Positions 8,244 through 16,195 of a stretch of DNA of 47,134 nt are shown in pieces. Location: contig JAFIEI010000029.1 of assembly GCA_020832565.1 (NCBI GenBank), positions 1 through 47,134 of the forward strand. Direction: 5' to 3'. This stretch comes from Salinarimonas sp. (GTDB taxonomy: Bacteria > Pseudomonadota > Alphaproteobacteria > Rhizobiales > Beijerinckiaceae). The translations under genes were made by a program, and so were the position numbers. Each line of letters begins with the position of its first letter. Within the stretch, counting starts at the first letter, position 1. The notes below the pieces were generated by a model. That model did no database searches and was not told where the DNA came from. It saw only the letters and a program-made list of their open reading frames with translations.

Positions 8244-8999
8244 ATGAGCGCGACACCCGCAACGGGCGGTCACATCACCATGATCGGCGCCGGCCCCGGC
8301 GATCCCGATCTCCTGACCATCCGCGCGGTCAAACGCATCGAAGCCGCCGACGTGATCCTGTTCGACGATCTCGGCGCCGGCCCGCTCCTCAAGCATGCCC
8401 GCGCCCAGACCGAGCTGATCGCGGTGGGCAAGCGCGCGGGGCGCGTCTCGCCCAAGCAGTCCCAGGTGAGCCGGCTGATGGTGGCGCATGCGAAGATGGG
8501 GCAGCGTGTGGTGCGGCTGAAATCGGGCGATCCGACGATTTTCGGCCGGCTCGACGAGGAAATCGTCGCAGCCCGCGAGGCCGGCATTCCCTTCGAGATC
8601 GTCCCCGGCGTCACCGCCGCGACGGCGGCAGCTGCCGAACTCGGCTTCTCGCTGACCAAGCGCGGCGTGGCGCGGCGCCTGCAATTCGTCACCGGGCACG
8701 ATGTCGACGGGCAGCTCCCGAGCGATCTCGACATCGCCGCGCTCGCCGATCCCGGCGCCACGACCTGCGTCTTCATGGGCAAGGCGACCTTCGCGCTCCT
8801 CGTCGAGGCGCTCATCGCCCGAGGCCTCTGCGCCGAAACCCCCTGCGTCGTGGCTGCGCAGGCGAGCCTGCCGGATGCAAGCGCGCGTTTCGGCACGCTG
8901 AGAGACATCGCGGATTACCTCGCCGGCCGCCCGCAACTCGGCGCCAGCGTCATCTTCTACGGCGCGGCGATCCCGCCCGAGCCCGTCTTCGGCGATTGA
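8244..8999 (+). CDS. cobA: Uroporphyrinogen-III C-methyltransferase CobA (SUMT)
   Basis: This roughly 251-residue protein is a SUMT: it adds two methyl groups to uroporphyrinogen III to make precorrin-2, the committed entry to cobalamin and sirohaem. Motifs are MIGAGPGDPDLLTIRAVKR, VVRLKSGDPTIFGRLDEE and VPGVTAATAAAAELG. There is no CysG-type dehydrogenase/chelatase domain. Two starts are possible: ATG 8229, overlapping the cobB end, and ATG 8244, which has GGAGC about 8 bp upstream and is preferred. The gene lies at the end of the cob cluster and is convergent with a small membrane protein gene. Confidence 0.95.
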   Translation: MSATPATGGHITMIGAGPGDPDLLTIRAVKRIEAADVILFDDLGAGPLLKHARAQTELIAVGKRAGRVSPKQSQVSRLMVAHAKMGQRVVRLKSGDPTIFGRLDEEIVAAREAGIPFEIVPGVTAATAAAAELGFSLTKRGVARRLQFVTGHDVDGQLPSDLDIAALADPGATTCVFMGKATFALLVEALIARGLCAETPCVVAAQASLPDASARFGTLRDIADYLAGRPQLGASVIFYGAAIPPEPVFGD

Positions 9000-9003
9000 G
9001 CCC

Positions 9004-9219
9004 TCAGGCGTTCTCGTTCTCGCGCGGGCGGGTCGAATTCAAGATCGCCTTCGCGATGAACCAGCTCGCCGGCGCGGCGAGGAGCACGCCGGCCAGTGCG
9101 GCGAGAACGATCGGCATCGCGCTGGCGAGCGCCATATCCGCCGTCAGCACCCCGATGACAAAGATCCCGGCAAGGGTTGGTGCGGTGAAGATGAAGACGA
9201 GAATGGCGAGCTTGCCCAC
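9004..9219 (-). CDS. Small two-helix membrane protein, function unknown
   Basis: This protein of about 71 residues consists of two hydrophobic segments (roughly residues 3-29 and 35-60) and a short charged tail (STRPRENENA). It resembles small proteins common in Alphaproteobacteria that databases sometimes label CTP synthetase by mistake; no such activity is plausible at this size. I placed the start at the GTG at 9219 because GGGG lies about 8 bp upstream and the first helix begins right after it. An in-frame GTG at 9276 would add 19 residues. It follows trmD on the same strand and may be the last gene of that operon. Confidence 0.6.
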   Translation of the reverse strand: MGKLAILVFIFTAPTLAGIFVIGVLTADMALASAMPIVLAALAGVLLAAPASWFIAKAILNSTRPRENENA

Positions 9220-9317
9220 GATGCGCCCCTGTAGCCTGATGACATGTTCAGGGGCCAGTCTGCCGGGCCGGGCCACGAAACGCCTTGCGGCAGATCAAAA
9301 TTCGGGCGCAAAGCGCC

Positions 9318-10016
9318 TCATTCCGGCAAATCGTCCCGCGGATCCAGGAGATCCGGGCGCCGCTCGCGCGTGAGCTTCAGCGCCTGTTCGCGCCGCCAGC
9401 GGGCGATCGCGCCGTGATCGCCGGAGAGCAGGATGTCGGGGATCATCCGCCCCTCCCAGTCGCGCGGGCGGGTATAGTGGGGATATTCGAGCAGCCCGGA
9501 TTCGAAGCTCTCCTCCTCGCCCGACGCGCTCGCGCCCATCACACCGGGCAAGAGTCGCACGCAGGCATCGAGCATCACCATCGCGGCAAGTTCGCCGCCC
9601 GAGAGCACGTAATCGCCGATCGAGACCTCAATCAGATCACGCCCGGCAATCACCCGCTCGTCTATTCCCTCAAAGCGCCCGCACAGGATGATCGCACCCG
9701 GGCCGCCGGCGAGTTCGCGCACGAATGCCTGATCGAGGCGGCGCCCGCGCGGGCTCATGTAGAGACGCGGGCGCGGATCGTCCGCGACGCTCACCGCATC
9801 GATCGCCTCACCCAGAACATCGGCCCGCAGCACCATGCCGGGGCCGCCGCCGGCGGGGGTGTCATCGACGGCGCGATGGCGCCCGCGCCCGTGATCGCGG
9901 ATCTGATGCGTCGCGAGCGACCAGATCCCGCGCTCCAGCGCATCGCCCGAAAGCGAAGCGCCCAGCGGGCCGGGAAACATGTCGGGATAGAGCGTGAGGA
10001 TATCGGCGCGCCACAT
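9318..10016 (-). CDS. trmD: tRNA (guanine-N1-)-methyltransferase TrmD
   Basis: This 232-residue SPOUT-class enzyme methylates G37 of tRNAs with SAM, preventing +1 frameshifting. Visible family motifs are [14 protein letters not shown] at the N-terminus, [45 protein letters not shown] and the PHYTRP segment with the following LLSGDHGAI. The frame is open upstream to 10190, but the ATG at 10016 matches the family start and lies only four bases after the rimM stop, consistent with cotranscription. Confidence 0.96.
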   Translation of the reverse strand: MWRADILTLYPDMFPGPLGASLSGDALERGIWSLATHQIRDHGRGRHRAVDDTPAGGGPGMVLRADVLGEAIDAVSVADDPRPRLYMSPRGRRLDQAFVRELAGGPGAIILCGRFEGIDERVIAGRDLIEVSIGDYVLSGGELAAMVMLDACVRLLPGVMGASASGEEESFESGLLEYPHYTRPRDWEGRMIPDILLSGDHGAIARWRREQALKLTRERRPDLLDPRDDLPE

Positions 10017-10020
10017 CCGC

Positions 10021-10722
10021 TCACGCCTCCTCGGGGGGCGGCGCATCATCGGTCGACGGCGTGAATACATCGTCTGGCGCATCGACGATGATACGCCCGC
10101 CGGCAATATCGATCTCGGGGAAGAAAACTTTCGTAAAGGGCAGGAGCACGGTCTCGCCGCGCGCGCCCGCCCGCACCTGGCCTTGTCCATCCGTGACCGG
10201 CGCGATGCCGATCAGCGTGCCGGCGCCGTAATCGGGCACCTCGACGACCGTGCCGCGTATCTCGCCATCGGGCGTCACGGCCTCGAGGCCGATCAGATCC
10301 GCGAGCAGGAACTCGTCCTCCTCGGGCGGATCGATCGTCGCGAGCGCAGCGCGGGTGGTGTAGAGCCCGCGCCGGTTGAGCGCTTCCGCCGCGTTGCGAT
10401 CATCGACGCCCTCGATGCGCGCGATGAACAGGTCGCTCGCGCCCCCCGGCGCCGGACGCATGGCGGTGATCACCCGGGCCACGCCGCCCTCGTCGAAGAG
10501 CGGCAGGTATTCCGCCAGCATCGCCGGATCCTCGGTGAAGGATTTCAGGCGTACCTCGCCATGCAGGCCATGCGCGCGCCCGCATTCGCCGATGCGCACG
10601 GCGTCTTCGGGCAGCGCGGAGACAGGGGCGGCGGGCGCAGGTGCAGAGCTGCGCCCATCCTGTGCCCGGCGGGACAGGCCCGCCGGGGGACGCGATCCGC
10701 GCCGTTTCGATCCGGCACCCAT
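10021..10722 (-). CDS. rimM: Ribosome maturation factor RimM
   Basis: This 233-residue protein has the RimM beta-barrel domain ([19 protein letters not shown], about residues 44-62) and a C-terminal PRC-barrel domain ([13 protein letters not shown] onward, with [13 protein letters not shown] and [13 protein letters not shown]). RimM binds S19 and helps mature the 30S head. The N-terminus carries an extension of about 40 residues rich in Arg, Ala and Pro that is not part of the family core. GGAGG lies upstream of the ATG at 10722, a little far (about 11 bp), so a later start remains possible. It sits between rpsP and trmD, the standard order. Confidence 0.94.
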   Translation of the reverse strand: MGAGSKRRGSRPPAGLSRRAQDGRSSAPAPAAPVSALPEDAVRIGECGRAHGLHGEVRLKSFTEDPAMLAEYLPLFDEGGVARVITAMRPAPGGASDLFIARIEGVDDRNAAEALNRRGLYTTRAALATIDPPEEDEFLLADLIGLEAVTPDGEIRGTVVEVPDYGAGTLIGIAPVTDGQGQVRAGARGETVLLPFTKVFFPEIDIAGGRIIVDAPDDVFTPSTDDAPPPEEA

Positions 10723-10756
10723 CAGGCAGCCGCCTCCCTGTCAGAATGCGCACCGA

Positions 10757-11161
10757 TCACTCGGCGGCAGCGCCTTCGGCCTCGGCCGGCGCTTCGGCGG
10801 GTGCCTCGGCAGGCGCCTCGGCGGCAGCGGCCTTCTCGGCCCGCTCGGCGGCGCGCTCTTCAGCCTTCTTGCCGGGCTTGGCCTTTTCCGGATTGTTACG
10901 CGCTTCTCGCTTCATCACGCCGGCCTGGTCGAGGAAGCGGGCGACGCGGTCGGTCGGCTGCGCACCCTTGGCGATCCATTCCTTCGCCTTCTCGACGTCG
11001 AGCACGACGCGGTCGGCGGCGTCCTTCGGCTTCATCGGGTCATAGGCGCCGATCCGGTCGATGAAGCGGCCATCGCGCGGGAAGCGCGAATCGGCGACGA
11101 CGATGCGGTAATACGGGCGCTTCTTGGCGCCACCACGGGTGAGACGAATCTTGAGGGCCAT
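10757..11161 (-). CDS. rpsP: 30S ribosomal protein S16
   Basis: This 134-residue protein begins with [20 protein letters not shown], the nearly invariant start of bacterial S16, followed by [11 protein letters not shown] and [16 protein letters not shown]. The conserved part ends near residue 85. The remaining 45-50 residues are a Lys- then Ala/Glu-rich tail with repeated A-P-A-E units, an extension seen in several alphaproteobacterial S16 proteins. The ATG at 11161 has CGGAGA about 8 bp upstream. It is part of the ffh-GNAT-rpsP-rimM-trmD block. Confidence 0.97.
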   Translation of the reverse strand: MALKIRLTRGGAKKRPYYRIVVADSRFPRDGRFIDRIGAYDPMKPKDAADRVVLDVEKAKEWIAKGAQPTDRVARFLDQAGVMKREARNNPEKAKPGKKAEERAAERAEKAAAAEAPAEAPAEAPAEAEGAAAE

Positions 11162-11181
11162 TGTCTTTTTCTCCGGTTGGT

Positions 11182-11706
11182 TCAGTCGTGAGACTCTGCG
11201 GGGGCCGGGTGGCGATAGGCGCCGAGGCGCACACCCCGCAATTCATGATCCCGCTCATGGGTCGCGCCGAGACGGGCGGCGACTGCGAGGGAGGGATGGT
11301 TTTGGGAATCGACGAAGCTGACCAGCGCCGTCCATCCCAGATTTTCATAGACGAAAGCGCGGACGCGCCGTGCCGCTTCGGTGACATAGCCCGCGCCGCG
11401 AAAGGCGGGTACCAGCCCCCAGCCGAGTTCACGCTCGGGCCAGTCGGGCGGGTGGAAGATGCCGCTATAGCCGACGAAGGCGCCGTCATCCTTTCGCTCG
11501 ACCGCCCAGAAGCCGTAACCCCGCAAGGCCCATTGCCCGGCAAAGCTGCACATGCGCTGCCAGGCCTTCGGTTCGGTCTCAGCGCCCGGAATGAAGCGCT
11601 GCGTCGCCTCGTCCGCGCAGAATGCCGCGAAACCGGGAAAGTCGGTCTCGCGCCATTCGCGCAGGATGAGGCGCGGCGTCTTCAGGACTGGAACGGCGAA
11701 ACTCAT
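11182..11706 (-). CDS. GNAT acetyltransferase, RimJ/RimL type
   Basis: This 174-residue protein has the GNAT fold of the RimJ/RimL group. It opens with [19 protein letters not shown], has a [19 protein letters not shown] strand pair, an [20 protein letters not shown] acetyl-CoA-binding loop and the late [19 protein letters not shown] helix. Members acetylate protein N-termini or small molecules; the substrate cannot be told from sequence. Its ATG overlaps the ffh stop as ATGA, and it ends 20 bp before rpsP. This places it inside the SRP/ribosome operon and hints at a translation-related target, though that is inference. Confidence 0.88.
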   Translation of the reverse strand: MSFAVPVLKTPRLILREWRETDFPGFAAFCADEATQRFIPGAETEPKAWQRMCSFAGQWALRGYGFWAVERKDDGAFVGYSGIFHPPDWPERELGWGLVPAFRGAGYVTEAARRVRAFVYENLGWTALVSFVDSQNHPSLAVAARLGATHERDHELRGVRLGAYRHPAPAESHD

Positions 11707-13298
11707 TTCTTCTTGTCCCCGCCGAAGGGCAGGCCGAGACCGGGCAGTTTGGGGGCCGTCGGCTTGCCGCCGCCGAGGCCGGGCAGTGCCGGGCTATTCT
11801 TCTTGCCGGCGAGATCAGGCGGCATCGGCGGGATACCGCCGCCACCCATGCCCGGCGGCAATTGCCCGCCCATCTGCTTCTTGACCTGTTCGAGCATTTC
11901 CGGGCTCGGATTGGGCATCCCTCCGGGCATCCCCCCCTGCATGCCGCCACCGCCGAGGCCGAACATCGAGCCGAGCGCCCCGGCAATGCCGCCGCGCTTG
12001 TTCTTGCCCATCTGCTTCATCATGTCCGCCATCTGGCGGTGCATCTTCAGAAGTTTGTTGACGTCCTCGACCTTCATGCCGGCGCCGGAGGCGATGCGCT
12101 TCTTGCGTGAGGCCTTGAGGATATCGGGGCTGCGGCGCTCCTTCGGTGTCATCGAATCGATGATGGCGCATTGGCGCTTGATCACCTTGTCGTCGACATT
12201 GGCGCCTTCGAGCTGCTTCTTCATGGCGCCCATGCCGGGCATCATCCCCATCAGCCCGCCGACGCCGCCGAGCTTCTCCATCTGGGCGAGCTGGTTGCGC
12301 AGATCGGCCAGGTCGAACTTGCCCTTGCGCATCTTCTCGGCGATGCGGACGGCTTCTTCCTGGTCGATGGATTCCGACGCCTTCTCGACCAGCGAGACGA
12401 TGTCGCCCATGCCGAGAATGCGGTTGGCGACACGCGAGGGGTGGAACTCCTCCAGCGCATCAACCTTCTCGCCGGTCCCGATCAGCTTGATCGGCTTGCC
12501 CGTCACCGCGCGCATGGAGAGCGCCGCGCCGCCGCGCGCATCGCCGTCCATACGGGTGAGGACGATGCCGGTCAGCCCCATGCGCTCGTCGAAGGCGCGG
12601 GCGGTGTTGACCGCGTCCTGGCCGGTGAGCGCATCGGCGACGAGCAGCACTTCGTGGGCGTCGACGGCACGCGCGACCTCAGCCGCCTCGTCCATCAGCG
12701 CCTCGTCGACGGTGACGCGACCCGCCGTATCCAGCATGACCACGTCATAACCGCCGAGCCGCCCCGCCTCCATGGCGCGGCGCGCGATCTGCGGCGCGCT
12801 CTGGCCGGTGACGATGGGCAGCGTATCCACCCCAACCTGCCCGCCGAGCACGGCGAGCTGCTCCATCGCAGCCGGGCGGCGGGTATCGAGGGAGGCCATC
12901 AGCACGCGCTTCTTGTCGCGCTCCTTGAGGCGGCGCGCGATCTTGGCGGTGGTGGTGGTCTTGCCCGAGCCCTGGAGACCGACCATCAGGATCGGTACCG
13001 GGGGCGTGGCATTGAGATTGATCGTCTCGGCTTCGGCGCCGAGCATCTCGACGAGGGCGTCATTGACGATCTTGACGACCATCTGCCCCGGCGTCACCGA
13101 CTTGACGACTTCCGCACCGACGGCGCGCTCGCGCACGCGATCGGTGAAGGAGCGCACCACTTCGAGCGCGACATCCGCCTCGAGCAGGGCGCGACGCACT
13201 TCGCGCAGGGCGTTCTGCACGTCCTGATCGGACAGCTTGCCCCGACGGGTCAGCCCCCCGAGAATGCCGGAAAGGCGTTCGGATAATCCTTCGAACAT
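11703..13298 (-). CDS. ffh: Signal recognition particle protein Ffh (SRP54)
   Basis: This 531-residue protein has the N domain (1-85), the G domain with the P-loop GLQGSGKTTTTAKIA (about 108-122), DTAGRVTVDEALM and TRMDGDARGGAAL, and a C-terminal M domain with methionine-rich helices. It ends in a long Gly/Met/Pro-rich stretch and a lysine tail. Ffh binds 4.5S RNA and signal sequences and delivers ribosomes to FtsY. The frame is open to 13349, but the ATG at 13298 fits the family start and has GGAAGGAAG just upstream. The stop overlaps the GNAT gene. Confidence 0.96.
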   Translation of the reverse strand: MFEGLSERLSGILGGLTRRGKLSDQDVQNALREVRRALLEADVALEVVRSFTDRVRERAVGAEVVKSVTPGQMVVKIVNDALVEMLGAEAETINLNATPPVPILMVGLQGSGKTTTTAKIARRLKERDKKRVLMASLDTRRPAAMEQLAVLGGQVGVDTLPIVTGQSAPQIARRAMEAGRLGGYDVVMLDTAGRVTVDEALMDEAAEVARAVDAHEVLLVADALTGQDAVNTARAFDERMGLTGIVLTRMDGDARGGAALSMRAVTGKPIKLIGTGEKVDALEEFHPSRVANRILGMGDIVSLVEKASESIDQEEAVRIAEKMRKGKFDLADLRNQLAQMEKLGGVGGLMGMMPGMGAMKKQLEGANVDDKVIKRQCAIIDSMTPKERRSPDILKASRKKRIASGAGMKVEDVNKLLKMHRQMADMMKQMGKNKRGGIAGALGSMFGLGGGGMQGGMPGGMPNPSPEMLEQVKKQMGGQLPPGMGGGGIPPMPPDLAGKKNSPALPGLGGGKPTAPKLPGLGLPFGGDKKK

Positions 13299-13351
13299 GA
13301 TGCTTCCTTCCCGCCTGAATGGTTGCACAGCGTCGATGCGATAACGCAAAA

Positions 13352-13384
13352 CACGCCCGAGGGCGCTACGCGCTGTCGGGCGTG
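13352..13384 (-). terminator. Hairpin with T-run in the ffh leader, terminator-like
   Basis: A perfect 9-bp stem (13352-13360 with 13376-13384) encloses a 15-base loop. Read on the minus strand, it is followed by TTTTGCG. It lies downstream of the unknown 121-residue gene and 54 bp upstream of the ffh ATG. It could end transcription of the upstream gene or act as an attenuator if the predicted promoter at 13449-13477 is the one used for ffh. The T-run is short. Confidence 0.45.
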
Positions 13385-13448
13385 GACCTCCGGCCTCTCG
13401 GACCGGTCGGCGTCTCGCATTTCGGCTCTGCGACGAAATCGAGCCTGC

Positions 13449-13477
13449 TGGTTACGGGTGCAGGCGGCGAAAGTCAA
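13449..13477 (-). promoter_or_regulatory. Possible promoter for the ffh operon
   Basis: On the minus strand TTGACT (13477-13472) is followed after 17 bp by TAACCA (13454-13449). The -35 box is good and the -10 box only fair. It would give a leader of about 145 nt that contains the hairpin at 13352-13384. Confidence 0.35.
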
Positions 13478-13501
13478 GCATCGGGGTGCGGGGCTTCGCC
13501 T

Positions 13502-13867
13502 TCAGTTTCGGCGGACAGCGGTCTTCTTCTTCGAGAAGTTTCTCATTGCGCCGATCAGATCGGAAACCTGACTATAGGTCATGCGTTCAGCCGCCCACAC
13601 GACATCGGATGCCTGGCGCACGGTTAGCGGCTTGTGCGTTTTGCCGTGGAAAGATTCCCGATTGGTCGTCTCGCCCGTCTCCGGGTCCATCATGGCATCG
13701 ATGCAATAGTGGGGTGGCTCGATATCCGTATTCAGGCAAACGCGGACATATGCGTCTCCCAGCGATTGCTCACAATCGCGAAGCCGACTGAGCACCATGC
13801 GAACATACTCGACCGGCAGGGTCTCCTGCAGGCTGTTCAACGTTACGTCATTTGGGCGCAATGCCAT
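13502..13867 (-). CDS. Hypothetical protein, 121 residues, not recognised
   Basis: I do not recognise this protein. It is soluble and charged, with a predicted helical start (LPVEYVRMVLSRLRDCEQSL), a middle part reading CLNTDIEPPHYCIDAMMD, and a basic end (NFSKKKTAVRRN). No signal peptide or membrane segment is visible. The frame is open to 13942, but the ATG at 13867 has GGAGA about 8 bp upstream, so it is the better start. The gene lies alone between btuC and ffh, next to an AT-richer stretch, and its third-position GC appears lower than in its neighbours. Recent acquisition or a lineage-specific gene is possible. Confidence 0.65.
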   Translation of the reverse strand: MALRPNDVTLNSLQETLPVEYVRMVLSRLRDCEQSLGDAYVRVCLNTDIEPPHYCIDAMMDPETGETTNRESFHGKTHKPLTVRQASDVVWAAERMTYSQVSDLIGAMRNFSKKKTAVRRN

Positions 13868-14123
13868 ATTTTTTCTCCAATGCTTTCCCATGAGCATACA
13901 GGATTTCCTGCCCGGGCGCGACAAGCGATTGGATGAAATCAAGTTTCAAATCAGAATTCTACTCGAATAATTTAGGTCTGGATCCTGTATTCATAGAAAT
14001 CGCAATGGAATTTTCTAGCCTTTTCGGCGAATTCATAAACTGCAATCCGCCCGAATGCGAAGTAATTATCCCTAATTCCTGGACGGGCGACCTTCGCATT
14101 CTCCTGACAACCTCTCCGAAATC
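13868..14123. other. AT-richer intergenic stretch with a 10-bp inverted repeat
   Basis: This 256-bp gap between btuC and the unknown gene is clearly less GC-rich than its surroundings. It contains a perfect 10-bp inverted repeat (14053-14062 and 14092-14101) with a 29-base centre. A short open frame on the plus strand from 13933 runs into the antisense of btuC and has no ribosome site, so I do not call it. The promoter of the 121-residue gene should lie at the 13870-13930 end; a TGTATGCT extended -10 box is visible there on the minus strand. Confidence 0.5.
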
Positions 14124-15224
14124 TCAACCCTCCCGTGCCCGTCGGCGCAGCAGCCAGACGAAAAATGCTCCGCCGATCAGGCCGGTGACGATGCCGATGG
14201 GCATGTCTTCGGGGCGCATGATCGTGCGCGCGATGATATCGGCCCAGATCAGGAAGATCGCGCCGGTGAGCATGGCGGCGGGCAGGACGCGGGCATTGTC
14301 GCCGCCGACGATCAGCCGCACGATATGCGGGATCATCAGCCCGACGAAGCCGATCACGCCGGAGAATGCCACCATCACCCCTGTCACCAGCGCCGCGACG
14401 ACGAAGACGGCGAGACGGAAGGGCGCGACCGGGATGCCGAGCGTCGCCGCCGTCTCGTCGCCGATGGTCATGGCGTTGAGCGAACCGGCCACCATGCGAA
14501 ACCAGAGCGCGGCACCGACGAGGATTGCAGCCGGCCAGATCAGATGGCCCCATTGCGCGAGCCCCAACCCCCCGAGCATCCAGAAGACGACCGTATGCGC
14601 AGCGCGTGGATCGCCCATGAAGATCAGGAGGTTGGCCAGCGCCATGACGATGAAGGAGACGGCGACGCCGGTCAGGACCAGCCGGTCGGCACTCGTCGCC
14701 CGCGCGAATGTGGCGAGCGCCAGCACCAGCAGCGTCGCCGCGAGCGCACCGATGAAGGCGAAGACCGGCACCGTCGCGAGCCCGAGAAACATTCCCGTAT
14801 GCAAAAGCGCGAGGATTGCCCCGAAGGCGCCGCCGGAGGAGATCCCCAGCAGGTGCGGATCCGCCAGCGGATTACGCGTCACGGCCTGCAAAACAGCACC
14901 GACCAGCGCGAGCCCGGCCCCCACCAGCGCCGCGAGCAGCGCGCGCGGCAGGCGGATCTCCCAGACGATCGCCGCACGCCCGGCAGACCAGTCCGGCATG
15001 ACGAGACCCGGCGCGATCCGATCGAGAATGACGCCCCAGACCGTCGGCAGCGGCACCGGCACGGCCCCGAGACTGACGGCGGCGGAGATCGAGAGCAGCA
15101 ACAGCCCGATGCCGATCCCCCATATTCCCATGCGCAGCGACCGGCCCGGATGGGGCGCGGCGGCTTTCGCGACGATCACGGGAGCCGCGATATCGGGGCC
15201 GGGCATGCTGCGCATCCGCCTCAC
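14124..15224 (-). CDS. btuC: Cobalamin-type ABC importer permease BtuC (FecCD family)
   Basis: This 366-residue protein has about ten hydrophobic helices and the FecCD/BtuC motifs: RLPRALLAALVGAGLALVGA, AVTRNPLADPHLLGISSGGA, and GVIGFVGLMIPHIVRLIVGG, which contacts the ATPase. It is the membrane channel of a class II importer for B12, haem or siderophores. The B12 assignment rests on the riboswitch at the head of this operon. Its ATG overlaps the substrate-binding-protein stop as ATGA. Confidence 0.88.
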   Translation of the reverse strand: MRRMRSMPGPDIAAPVIVAKAAAPHPGRSLRMGIWGIGIGLLLLSISAAVSLGAVPVPLPTVWGVILDRIAPGLVMPDWSAGRAAIVWEIRLPRALLAALVGAGLALVGAVLQAVTRNPLADPHLLGISSGGAFGAILALLHTGMFLGLATVPVFAFIGALAATLLVLALATFARATSADRLVLTGVAVSFIVMALANLLIFMGDPRAAHTVVFWMLGGLGLAQWGHLIWPAAILVGAALWFRMVAGSLNAMTIGDETAATLGIPVAPFRLAVFVVAALVTGVMVAFSGVIGFVGLMIPHIVRLIVGGDNARVLPAAMLTGAIFLIWADIIARTIMRPEDMPIGIVTGLIGGAFFVWLLRRRAREG

Positions 15225-16195
15225 TCCACCGAAGGATCGATGCCGTGGAAGGCCTCGGCGAGGGCGCGGATCGCCGCAATATTTCGCGGGCCGGGCGTCG
15301 CCTCGACATAATCGAGCACCACGAAGCGATCATTGACCACCGCATCCATCTCCGCGAAGGCGGGGTTGGCGCGCAGGAATGCGATCTTTTCCTCGGCGGT
15401 CACCTCGCCGTAATCGACGATGATGATCATCTGCGGATCACGCTCGACCACGGGCTCCCATGCGACACGCGTCCAGGAAGTGTCCACATCGTCCAGGATA
15501 TTGCGCCCGCCGGCGGCCTCGATCATCGCCGTAGGCATGGCGTAGCGCCCGGCGGTGAAGGGGGTGTCCTCGCCGCTGTCATAGACGAAGACGCGCAGGG
15601 GCTCGCCCTCCGGGATTTCCTGCGCGATCGCATCCAGATCCTCCTGCCAGCCGGCGATCAGCGTCTCGGCGCGATCATCCACGCCGAAAATGGTGCCGAG
15701 ATTGCGGATGTCGTTGAACATGTCGTCGATGGCGATGCCGTCGCGCTCCATGATGTGGATGCAGCTCTCGGTGATCTCGTAGACCGCGACGCCGAAGGGT
15801 GCGAGCGTCTCCGGCGTGACTTCGCCGCCCACGCGCATGCCGTAATTCCAGCCGGCGAACCAGAAATCGGCATCCGCCCCGATCAGCACCTCGCGGGTGG
15901 GATAGCGCTCGGAAAGTTCCGGCAATTCCGCCACGCCCGCGCGCATGGTTTCATCAAGTTTGTTCCAGCCGGAAATCCCGGTATAGCCGACCATCGTGTC
16001 GGTCAGGCCGAGCACCAGCATCATTTCCGTGAGATTGACGTCATTCGAGACGGCGCGCTGCGGCGGCGCATCGAAGGTGACCTCGCGGTCGCAGCTCTGC
16101 ACCGTGACGGGATGCGCATTTGCCGCCGTGGCCGGCAGGGCGAGAACGAGATTGGCGAGGAGCAGGCCGGCGAGAGCCGGGCGAGCGCGGTTCAT
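15221..16195 (-). CDS. btuF: Periplasmic substrate-binding protein of the corrinoid importer
   Basis: This 324-residue protein begins with a signal peptide ending near ALPATAANA and then a FecB/BtuF-type binding protein (VTFDAPPQRAVSNDVNLTEMM, VGYTGISGWNKLDE). The mature part has only two cysteines, C35 and C145, which could form a disulfide. The family also contains siderophore-binding proteins, so the cobalamin assignment depends on operon context. Its ATG overlaps the btuD stop and its stop overlaps the btuC start, giving tight translational coupling. Confidence 0.82.
   Translation of the reverse strand: MNRARPALAGLLLANLVLALPATAANAHPVTVQSCDREVTFDAPPQRAVSNDVNLTEMMLVLGLTDTMVGYTGISGWNKLDETMRAGVAELPELSERYPTREVLIGADADFWFAGWNYGMRVGGEVTPETLAPFGVAVYEITESCIHIMERDGIAIDDMFNDIRNLGTIFGVDDRAETLIAGWQEDLDAIAQEIPEGEPLRVFVYDSGEDTPFTAGRYAMPTAMIEAAGGRNILDDVDTSWTRVAWEPVVERDPQMIIIVDYGEVTAEEKIAFLRANPAFAEMDAVVNDRFVVLDYVEATPGPRNIAAIRALAEAFHGIDPSVE

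Noticed and set aside
9004-9276. CTP synthetase
   Set aside because: Similar small proteins carry this label in databases, but 71-90 residues with two membrane helices cannot be CTP synthetase.
13933-15336. Long open frame of 467 codons on the plus strand
   Set aside because: It is the antisense shadow of btuC, rich in Arg/Pro/Ser/Thr, without a ribosome site or family motif; only its first 60 codons are outside btuC and they lie in AT-rich intergenic DNA.
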